Assembly: GCA_027064945.1 (NCBI GenBank)
Contig: JAMOPB010000298.1
Coordinates: 1-10,589 of the forward strand
DNA: 10,589 nt
Source of the DNA: Candidatus Cloacimonadota bacterium
GTDB lineage: Bacteria; Cloacimonadota; Cloacimonadia; Cloacimonadales; TCS61
Reading direction: 5' to 3'
The notes below the pieces were generated by a model, which was not told where the DNA came from, searched no databases, and saw only the letters and a program-made list of their open reading frames with translations. The translations under genes and the position numbers were made by a program. Positions 1 through 5,477 of this stretch are shown here, in pieces (positions within the stretch are counted from its first letter, which is position 1; each line of letters opens with the position of its first letter).

Positions 1-2056
1 CTATAATGAACAAACCCAAAACCGCTGCCTTACTAAGAACAGAACTAAGAAAACTTGTTGTGTCGTCTTCTGCTTGTGAATATGAATCCGGTAACCAAAC
101 ATGTACACCAAGTGCTGCCATTTTAATTAGGATTCCGGCTGCTAATAGAATCATTGAAACTAAAGGCAAACCTTTGATATCGATCTGAATTAATAAACTG
201 GCATTTTGAGAAATCAAATCCGGAGCAAACATAAAACCTGATAGAATGAGATAGGCAGCTGCCATAGAAAATCCTATATATTTTACGCCGGCTTCTTCAG
301 AATCTTTACCGCGCATAATTAAAATATAGCTGGCAAGTGTCATCAATTCCCAAGCATAGAAAAAGTTTAGATACGAACGTGCGATTATCAGGTTTCCCAT
401 AGCAAGAATCATTAAAACTAAAAATGGATAAAATCCTTTTCTTGTGCCGCCTTTATACATTGTGGCAAAAATCTGAACAAAAGATCCACCAATTATGATA
501 AGAGCGAAAAAATGTTCTAATCCACTTGTTAGAAAGTAGAAATTATATCCGTAATAGCCAACTAATACCATTGCCAGCCAACCTTTTAATCTTACAGGAA
601 GATGATCTACCAAAACTAAGATAACAACTGCGAACAACGGCATCATTTCAATGTAGTGGAAATCTTTAAAGAAATATACAATTATAAATGATAAAGTTAA
701 CAACATAAAAGCGAAAATAGTTGGTGCAATTTCTTTATGAAGAGGAGAAATTATTTTTTTAACTGTCTCATCTTTTTGCAATGCTTTTCCAAACCAGCGG
801 AAAAGATAAATAATTTCGATTAAACTAGCCAACAAGATAATTACAATCATTGTGTAATCAGCTTTTTCAGTTAAGATTTTAATAAAATCCCATTTTGCCC
901 AAAATGCCGGGAAAGGAGGAAATCCTGTAAGTGAAAATATAAAAATTCCAAAAAGAGTTAAAAGCATAGGATTTATTGATAATCCTTTCCAATCTGAAAT
1001 ATTATCTTTCTTCACAATTCCTACAATCCAGAATAATCCTGCTTTTGCTAGAAAATGATTGATAAATATCCCGCCTGCGATTGGAAAAATCAAGATTCTG
1101 TAAGCTTCATATTGATAAAGATAGGCAACAATAACCAGCAAAAATCCCATTTGTGCAATCGATGAATATCCCAAAATCCTGTTAGGATTTTTTTGTTTTA
1201 ATCCCAATAAATTTGAGAAAAAGAAGGTTATTAATCCTATTCCTATTATATAAGGCATAAATGAAATTGGTAGTAATGGTAAAAGTTTATAAAAAAGAAA
1301 GAAAATTGCACCTGATGAAGCAACAGCTATTATGGATACAATACTTTCATCTACAGCTTCATATACGTCAAGAGCCCAACCATTTATCGGGAAAGGCTTT
1401 AGTTCTAATATCACAGAAAATAAGATTAGGAATAGTGCAAAAAATTCCACTTTGTTTGTAACTGAAAAATGTGAATTGATAATATCATCAAGATTTAATG
1501 ATCCCGAATAATTATATAGCATCACAATTCCCAACAAAATAAATGCTGAGGCAATTCCACCGGCAAGCATATATTTAAAACCTGCTGAAAGTGATCTTCT
1601 GTTTTTTTCCAATGCAATTAATGAATATGTGGAAATTGATAAAATTTCTAAGAAAACAAAAACATTGAAAAGGTCTCGAGTCATAACCAAGCCATTTGCA
1701 CCCAATAGCATAATCATAAACAAGATCATACCGTTTACCTTTTTAGCAAAGAATTTATCTGCTAAATAGATTGCAGCAAGTAAGCCGACTAGATTTATCA
1801 GAAATACCAATAATGCTTCTTCAAATCCAAATTTCAAATTTATGGAAAGTGGAGCTAAAAAGCCGGCAGTTTGAATCATTGTGCCTTCCGTAGTTCCTTG
1901 GAAGATACCTATAACCCAAGTTAAAGGTAAATAAGTGGCAAATGCTAAGACAAAATAAAATATAGTTTGGGAAACTTTACGCCCCATTTTATCAACTAAA
2001 CTAAAAAGAAAACCGGAAGCCAAAAATAAAATGAATAGATAGATTGGATTTACCAT
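1..2056 (-). CDS. mnhD: Tandem double-domain MnhD/MrpD-like antiporter subunit (3' end beyond window)
   Basis: This is the large membrane subunit of an Mrp/Mbh-type cation/proton antiporter module in the inner membrane. It has an open frame from ATG 2056 to the left edge (685 codons, no stop). The start has a GAGGAG site five bases upstream and overlaps the mnhC stop (ATGGTAA). Residues 1 to about 465 form one Proton_antipo_M domain: Glu137 in RDLFNVFVFLE, ELKPFPINGW (218-227), HFLAKAG (334-340) and GFPPFPAFWAKW (378-389, with the TM12-type Lys388). From about residue 470 a second domain of the same family starts in frame: YAWE with Glu570, LIKMAALGVHVWLPD (643-657) and VLSKAA with Lys676. 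It continues off the edge. Ordinary MrpD is about 490-510 residues with one domain, so this is a fusion. The second domain looks closest to NuoM/HyfB/MbxH-type subunits. The family is certain; the exact ion and the redox partner are not known. Confidence 0.9.
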   Translation of the reverse strand, partial: MVNPIYLFILFLASGFLFSLVDKMGRKVSQTIFYFVLAFATYLPLTWVIGIFQGTTEGTMIQTAGFLAPLSINLKFGFEEALLVFLINLVGLLAAIYLADKFFAKKVNGMILFMIMLLGANGLVMTRDLFNVFVFLEILSISTYSLIALEKNRRSLSAGFKYMLAGGIASAFILLGIVMLYNYSGSLNLDDIINSHFSVTNKVEFFALFLILFSVILELKPFPINGWALDVYEAVDESIVSIIAVASSGAIFFLFYKLLPLLPISFMPYIIGIGLITFFFSNLLGLKQKNPNRILGYSSIAQMGFLLVIVAYLYQYEAYRILIFPIAGGIFINHFLAKAGLFWIVGIVKKDNISDWKGLSINPMLLTLFGIFIFSLTGFPPFPAFWAKWDFIKILTEKADYTMIVIILLASLIEIIYLFRWFGKALQKDETVKKIISPLHKEIAPTIFAFMLLTLSFIIVYFFKDFHYIEMMPLFAVVILVLVDHLPVRLKGWLAMVLVGYYGYNFYFLTSGLEHFFALIIIGGSFVQIFATMYKGGTRKGFYPFLVLMILAMGNLIIARSYLNFFYAWELMTLASYILIMRGKDSEEAGVKYIGFSMAAAYLILSGFMFAPDLISQNASLLIQIDIKGLPLVSMILLAAGILIKMAALGVHVWLPDSYSQAEDDTTSFLSSVLSKAAVLGLFII

Positions 2057-2427
2057 TTTAACTCCTCATAACTTGAAATCAGTAACGGATCTTTAAGATT
2101 ACTTTCCGATTTATCTCTTGATTCCACTAATTGGATTACGTATGTAAGCATCAGCGCAGTAACCGCTAATCCGATAACAATAGCAGTTAAAACCAATGCT
2201 GAAGGAATAGGATCTACAACTTTATCAACTGCATTTTGTGTATTTACTGCAGCATCAATAATCGGAGCTGTCCGACCTTTTATATAGCCAATAGAAACGA
2301 TTATTAGATGAATACCTGTATCTATAACAGAAAATCCTATTACCATTTTAATCAAATTTTTCTGAGTAAGAACTCCCCAGATACCTATCAAGATAAGAAT
2401 TACACCCAAGTATGTAGTTAGCATCAT
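2050..2427 (-). CDS. mnhC: MnhC/MrpC antiporter subunit (NuoK-like)
   Basis: This is a small membrane subunit of the Mrp/Mbh-type antiporter, homologous to NuoK of complex I and MbhG of membrane-bound hydrogenase. It has 125 residues and three hydrophobic helices at about 5-22, 28-47 and 72-101. The NuoK-family signatures GFSVIDTGIHL (31-41) and DPIPSALVLTAIVIGLAVTA (72-91) are present. A 40-residue charged or polar loop and C-tail surrounds the last helix. The start is the first of two adjacent ATGs, seven bases after a GGAGG site. Its ATGA overlaps the TGA of the upstream mnhB-type gene, and its stop overlaps the mnhD start. Length and motifs are normal for the family. Confidence 0.93.
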   Translation of the reverse strand: MMLTTYLGVILILIGIWGVLTQKNLIKMVIGFSVIDTGIHLIIVSIGYIKGRTAPIIDAAVNTQNAVDKVVDPIPSALVLTAIVIGLAVTALMLTYVIQLVESRDKSESNLKDPLLISSYEELKW

Positions 2428-3131
2428 TTTGTAACCTCCTCGGATTCTGTGCTCTCATTACGAAGACTATCAATTATATTTGTTAATTCTGCTCCGACCT
2501 TTAAACCTACAAACGAATAAATTAGCGGAATTGCTCCGGCACTAAACAGCATTCCAAGTTTTCCCATTGGCAAGAAAGTAGGATCCAAAAAAGAACCTAA
2601 AAGAATTAAACCGAGAGCTGCAATTATTACATAAGAAAATCCACTAATAGCTTCAATGCTTTCCAATACTAAATGATTCAAATCTGAATTATTATTTACC
2701 AGCATCATCAACACAAATGCGCTGGCAATCAATACGCCACCTTGAAAACCGCCACCGGGAGTCAGATGACCGTGAACAAACACGTAAACCCCAAATAAGA
2801 CAATTATCGGAAAAATAAAAAAGGATCCGGTATTAAGAATTTCGGAAGCTTGTCTTATCTTACTCTTTCTTTTCTTTCTTCTATTAATTAAAAATCCTAC
2901 ACCGGAAGTTGCTAAGAATAAAACAGTTACTTCACCCAATGTATCTAGACCACGATAAGTAACCACTACACTGGTTACCACGTTTTGCGTTTCCAATTTA
3001 TCAATCGAGTTTTTTACATATTCTTTTGATAAGTCAGATAAATCTTGTTTTTCCATATTTTCCCGAGCTATTGGAATAAAAATCATCGCAAGAGCTATAA
3101 TTACAACATAAATTAAAACGGTTCTAAGCAT
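2424..3131 (-). CDS. mnhB: Fused MbhE-like + MnhB/MbhF antiporter subunit
   Basis: This antiporter subunit is made of two units that are separate genes in archaeal mbh operons. Residues 1 to about 85 carry the MbhE/MrpA-C-terminal signature RGLDTLGE (60-67), followed by a helix. A basic linker (RRKKRKSK, about 84-91) leads into an MnhB domain with HGHLTPGGGFQGG (120-132) and three further helices. In classic Mrp the first part is the C-terminal end of MrpA and the second is MrpB. Three start codons lie in a row (GTG 3137, ATG 3134, ATG 3131). The exact anti-SD match GGAGGTGAT precedes them, and I chose ATG 3131 because it alone has normal spacing (five bases). This gives 235 residues. The gene overlaps its upstream neighbour by 8 bases and overlaps mnhC by ATGA. 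Confidence 0.9.
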   Translation of the reverse strand: MLRTVLIYVVIIALAMIFIPIARENMEKQDLSDLSKEYVKNSIDKLETQNVVTSVVVTYRGLDTLGEVTVLFLATSGVGFLINRRKKRKSKIRQASEILNTGSFFIFPIIVLFGVYVFVHGHLTPGGGFQGGVLIASAFVLMMLVNNNSDLNHLVLESIEAISGFSYVIIAALGLILLGSFLDPTFLPMGKLGMLFSAGAIPLIYSFVGLKVGAELTNIIDSLRNESTESEEVTK

Positions 3132-3381
3132 CATCACCTCCGTTTAATTTTGCTTTAATTTTTACTAAAGCATAAAGGAACACTATTGTTGTAAGAGCAG
3201 AGCCAATAGATGCTTCTGTCATTGCCACATCAGGAGCAGCTAAAATTAGAAAGATTACCGATACTATCAAACTAATTACTCCCGAAGCAATTATTGAATT
3301 TATCAATTTTTCTGTTCGGAAAGCATAAATTGCAGCGATAATCATTAAAATTCCCATAATAATAATTGCTAAATTAATCAT
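3124..3381 (-). CDS. MbhD-like subunit (DUF4040; MrpA C-terminal segment)
   Basis: This is a three-helix membrane subunit equivalent to MbhD of archaeal membrane-bound hydrogenase and to a late segment of bacterial MrpA. The diagnostic stretch is APDVAMTEASIGSALTTIVF (about residues 49-68), whose conserved acidic TEA lies in the membrane, as in MrpA and NuoJ-like proteins. The ATG at 3381 sits seven bases after a GGGAG site. A TTG two codons upstream (3387) would be only a base or so from that site, so I prefer ATG (85 residues). The start overlaps the mnhG stop (ATGATTAA) and the gene ends inside the next gene. Its existence as a free-standing gene is typical of Mbh/MBS-type modules, where MrpA is split. 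Confidence 0.9.
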   Translation of the reverse strand: MINLAIIIMGILMIIAAIYAFRTEKLINSIIASGVISLIVSVIFLILAAPDVAMTEASIGSALTTIVFLYALVKIKAKLNGGDDA

Positions 3382-3712
3382 CTTCAATCTCCCTTTGTTC
3401 TTTCTCTTTTAAGGCATCAATTACGGTTTTATCAGTAAGTTTTATTCCTACATGATGAGCTGCACGAGCCAAAGCATGAGATGATACAGGATTTGTGAAA
3501 ATTATAAATAAAATTAGAATAATCAATTTTCCTGCCCATCCCGAACCATAAAAAATGATTCCGGTAAAAAAAAGAATACTCCCTAAAGTTGTTGCTTTTG
3601 TTCCGGCTTGCATTCTATTGTAAACATCAGGCATACGCAGAATTCCTAATGTTCCTAAGAAGAGAAAAATTGATCCCAATAATGTAATGATTGCTCCAAT
3701 TAGATGAATCAT
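3374..3712 (-). CDS. mnhG: MnhG/MrpG antiporter subunit
   Basis: This small antiporter subunit (112 residues) has three helices at about 4-24, 41-56 and 62-74. The family signature LGILRMPDVYNRMQAGTKATTLG spans about residues 22-44; its RMPDVYxRxQAxTKA core is diagnostic of MrpG/MbhC. A charged cytoplasmic-type tail follows (KEKEQREIEDD). The start overlaps the mnhF stop as ATGA, with a GGGGG-rich ribosome site six to eight bases upstream. Position third in an E-F-G run matches both Mrp and Mbh operons. Length is normal. Confidence 0.95.
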   Translation of the reverse strand: MIHLIGAIITLLGSIFLFLGTLGILRMPDVYNRMQAGTKATTLGSILFFTGIIFYGSGWAGKLIILILFIIFTNPVSSHALARAAHHVGIKLTDKTVIDALKEKEQREIEDD

Positions 3713-3981
3713 TTCAATCCCCCTTCAATATATCTGGCTACTGCAATTACACCTATAAAACTTAGCAGACCGTAAACCAACGCTACATCAAGATAGATAA
3801 CACGCTGAAAATATAAAGCTAAATATACAATAATTGATATTGAAACAATTGTCATTGAATCAAGTGCAACTACGCGATCTACTATGGTTGGTCCTTTTAT
3901 TAATCGAATAAAAGACATGACCATACTAATTAGGATAAAATAAAAAGATATCTGAAAAAGTAGATCTGCTAATCTATCCAT
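3709..3981 (-). CDS. mnhF: MnhF/MrpF antiporter subunit
   Basis: This three-helix antiporter subunit has 90 residues. The MrpF/MbhB signature GPTIVDRVVALD (30-41) contains the conserved intramembrane Asp35, followed by helices at about 43-58 and 64-83. An ATG eight codons further upstream (4005) exists. The ATG at 3981 has a clear GGAGG six bases before it and overlaps the mnhE stop by only 8 bases (ATGGATAG), so I take 3981 as the start. MrpF in characterised systems is tied to Na+ (and bile salt) efflux; that role is not testable from sequence here. Confidence 0.93.
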   Translation of the reverse strand: MDRLADLLFQISFYFILISMVMSFIRLIKGPTIVDRVVALDSMTIVSISIIVYLALYFQRVIYLDVALVYGLLSFIGVIAVARYIEGGLK

Positions 3982-4468
3982 AAAAAACCTCCAAATATTT
4001 TTCAAATTTGTGAACTATCTTTTCTGTTGCACCCTCGATGTCTTTTGATGAGACATCAATCCAATGGATATAATAATCTTCCCCATCTGTTTCTACCGTT
4101 AGTGTTCCGGGTGTAAGTGTAATCGAATTTGCCAGCATTACTCTTCCCAAACGTGATTTTAACTTTGTTTTTACCTTCACTATACCGGGATTAATTGGTA
4201 ACGTGGGCTTAACAACACGAAGTGCCACATCAAGGTTTGATTTAATAAGTTCAAATGTGAATACAAAAATAAATTGTATAAGACTTATTATCGCCTTGAA
4301 AGAAAATTTGAATTCTCCAAATAGCTCTCTGCTCTTTGGAAATAGCATCGTCAAAAGTAAAGAAACTATCGCTCCAACGATAAGCTCTTGATTTTGCCAA
4401 CCAGCTAAAAGAATCCAAAAAAACATTAAACTAATAAAAATCAACAAACTTTGTTTAAATATTTTCAT
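3974..4468 (-). CDS. mnhE: MnhE/MrpE antiporter subunit
   Basis: This is the MrpE/MbhA subunit of the antiporter (164 residues). Two hydrophobic stretches at the N-terminus (about 7-40) and one at 57-76 are followed by a soluble domain. That domain carries the family motif RVMLANSITLTPGTLTVE (109-126), preceded by KPTLPINPGIVKVK (87-100) and followed by YYIHWIDV (132-139). Its ATG overlaps the TGA of the TetR gene (ATGA) and has GGAG six bases upstream. Regulator and antiporter are therefore almost certainly on one transcript. MrpE stabilises the complex in other bacteria. Confidence 0.95.
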   Translation of the reverse strand: MKIFKQSLLIFISLMFFWILLAGWQNQELIVGAIVSLLLTMLFPKSRELFGEFKFSFKAIISLIQFIFVFTFELIKSNLDVALRVVKPTLPINPGIVKVKTKLKSRLGRVMLANSITLTPGTLTVETDGEDYYIHWIDVSSKDIEGATEKIVHKFEKYLEVFYG

Positions 4469-5103
4469 TCTAACTCCTTCTCCTTTATTGCTTTAATCAA
4501 TATTTCTATAAAATAATTCACTGAATTACAAGCTTCATAATCTAATCCGTTTTTGCTACTAAGAGTTGCGCAGGAAAGTATTCCTGTTTTTTCATTCCAA
4601 ATTAAATTTGCGATTTGCTCTGAATCAATATCTGAAGAGATCTCTTTTGCAATAATACCATCTTCAATAATTTTCCTAATAAGATTTGTTATTTCTTTGT
4701 GCAAAATTGAACTTTTCCTGATAAAATCACTATCTTCGGAACAGAGTGAGCTATGTTGTCTATAATTTAGAATTGCCTGATAATATGCCGGATATTTTTT
4801 TATAAAATCAATAAAACAAGGTGCAATAGATTGTATTTTCTTTAATGAATCATCGGTTTCACTGATTTTCTCTGATAATTGTTTTTGAAATATTTGTAAA
4901 CTTTTAGAATAGATTGCAATGCAAAGTTCATTCTTTGTTTTGAAATATAAATACAAAGTACCTTTGCTTAATTCGCAATAATTTGCAATATCCTGCATTG
5001 TTGCCGTTTCAAATCCTTTTTCATAAAATATCTTTTCCGCAGCAAAAAGAATATCGTTTTTTCTTTGCTCTTTTTCTCTTTCTTTTCTTTCTAATGTACC
5101 CAT
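4465..5103 (-). CDS. TetR/AcrR-family transcriptional regulator, first gene of antiporter operon
   Basis: This is a one-component repressor-type regulator (212 residues from the chosen start). The N-terminal TetR helix-turn-helix is clear: KNDILFAAEKIFYEKGF (15-31), then TMQDIANYCELSKGTLYLYF (35-54) with the recognition helix at about 45-54. The remainder is an all-helical ligand-binding and dimerisation domain with no motif that identifies a ligand. The frame is open 19 codons further to an ATG at 5160, but that ATG lacks a ribosome site. ATG 5103 follows AAGGAG by four bases and gives a normal N-terminus. The stop overlaps mnhE (ATGA), so the protein most likely controls its own antiporter operon. 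A palindrome 44 bases upstream of the start is a candidate binding site. Confidence 0.9.
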   Translation of the reverse strand: MGTLERKEREKEQRKNDILFAAEKIFYEKGFETATMQDIANYCELSKGTLYLYFKTKNELCIAIYSKSLQIFQKQLSEKISETDDSLKKIQSIAPCFIDFIKKYPAYYQAILNYRQHSSLCSEDSDFIRKSSILHKEITNLIRKIIEDGIIAKEISSDIDSEQIANLIWNEKTGILSCATLSSKNGLDYEACNSVNYFIEILIKAIKEKELE

Positions 5104-5146
5104 AAAACTCCTTATAAAAATTTCCTTTATAACACGACACAAAAAC

Positions 5147-5159
5147 TGACTACGAGTCA
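5147..5159. promoter_or_regulatory. Candidate TetR-type operator (TGACT-ACG-AGTCA)
   Basis: This is a perfect 5-bp inverted repeat with a 3-bp spacer, in the leader of the TetR gene 44 bases from its start codon. The flanks are A-rich on one side and T-rich on the other, which extends the partial symmetry. A related GAGTCT/AGACTC copy lies nearby (about 5184-5190). TetR regulators usually bind short palindromes overlapping their own promoter, so autoregulation is a reasonable inference. Binding is not shown. Confidence 0.4.
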
Positions 5160-5438
5160 TTTTATTGTCAATAATATAATTAATGAGTCTAACTTTTTAT
5201 TTTTTAGGCAGTTAAATATTCCAAATAAAAATCCTGCAAATAATATTATAGATAGCCGTTATTAGCAATTCTAGGGCTTACTGGTTTTATATTTCAATAA
5301 GAAGAAATATGTTGGTTCCCTATTTTTATTCCAACAACCTTTTTTGAAAAAGAAATGGAAGATAGTATTTTTCTGAATATAGCGAAAATATAAACAGAAG
5401 TTTTAGCTAAAATTATTTGACCGATAAGCAAGCATAAA

Positions 5439-5473
5439 TTTCTTTATGAATAAATAAAAATTTCATAAAGGAA
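5439..5473 (+). promoter_or_regulatory. RNA hairpin enclosing the ribosome binding site of the barrel gene
   Basis: CTTTATGAA (5442-5450) pairs perfectly with TTCATAAAG (5462-5470) across an 11-base A-rich loop. The pairing extends outward by one U-G and two U-A pairs to 5439/5473, about 12 pairs in all. The 3' arm contains the AAAGGAA ribosome site of the ATG at 5478. In RNA the stem would mask the site, and because the stem is AU-rich it would be weak. It could instead be a protein-binding palindrome in DNA. Confidence 0.5.
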
Positions 5474-5477
5474 ATAC

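Larger units (their letters stand above)
5104..5477. other. Divergent intergenic region (374 bp)
   Basis: This non-coding, very AT-rich spacer lies between the TetR-antiporter operon (minus) and the outer-membrane barrel gene (plus). It should hold promoters for both. On the TetR side there is a palindrome at 5147-5159 with a TTGACA box (minus strand, 5171-5166) just upstream of it. On the barrel side there is a hairpin at 5439-5473. Between about 5172 and 5438 I see no open frame with a ribosome site, no convincing sigma70 pair and no RNA gene. A weak TGTTGG/CCAACA pair with a T-run (5310-5345) has too long a loop to call. Confidence 0.6.

Noticed and set aside
6..188. Plus-strand open frame of 60 codons
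   Set aside because: It lies entirely antisense to the second antiporter domain, which shows clear family motifs. It has no ribosome site and an odd composition.
1261..1461. Plus-strand open frame of 66 codons
   Set aside because: It is antisense to the conserved core of the first antiporter domain, and has no recognisable protein features.
4203..4765. Two plus-strand open frames (4203-4391, 4553-4765)
   Set aside because: They are mirror frames of mnhE and the TetR gene, both confidently coding on the other strand.
4465..5160. Longer TetR start at ATG 5160
   Set aside because: It has no ribosome site, the extra 19 residues do not look like a TetR N-terminus, and the candidate operator would lie inside the coding region. 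ATG 5103 has AAGGAG.
5310..5345. TGTTGG/CCAACA pair followed by a T-run, terminator-like
   Set aside because: The stem is six pairs with a 15-base loop and there is no plus-strand gene upstream to terminate. An unannotated small RNA cannot be excluded but is not supported.
5417..5450. TTGACC with downstream TATGAA as a promoter for the barrel gene
   Set aside because: The spacing is about 22 bases and the -10 match is poor, so it was not called as a promoter.
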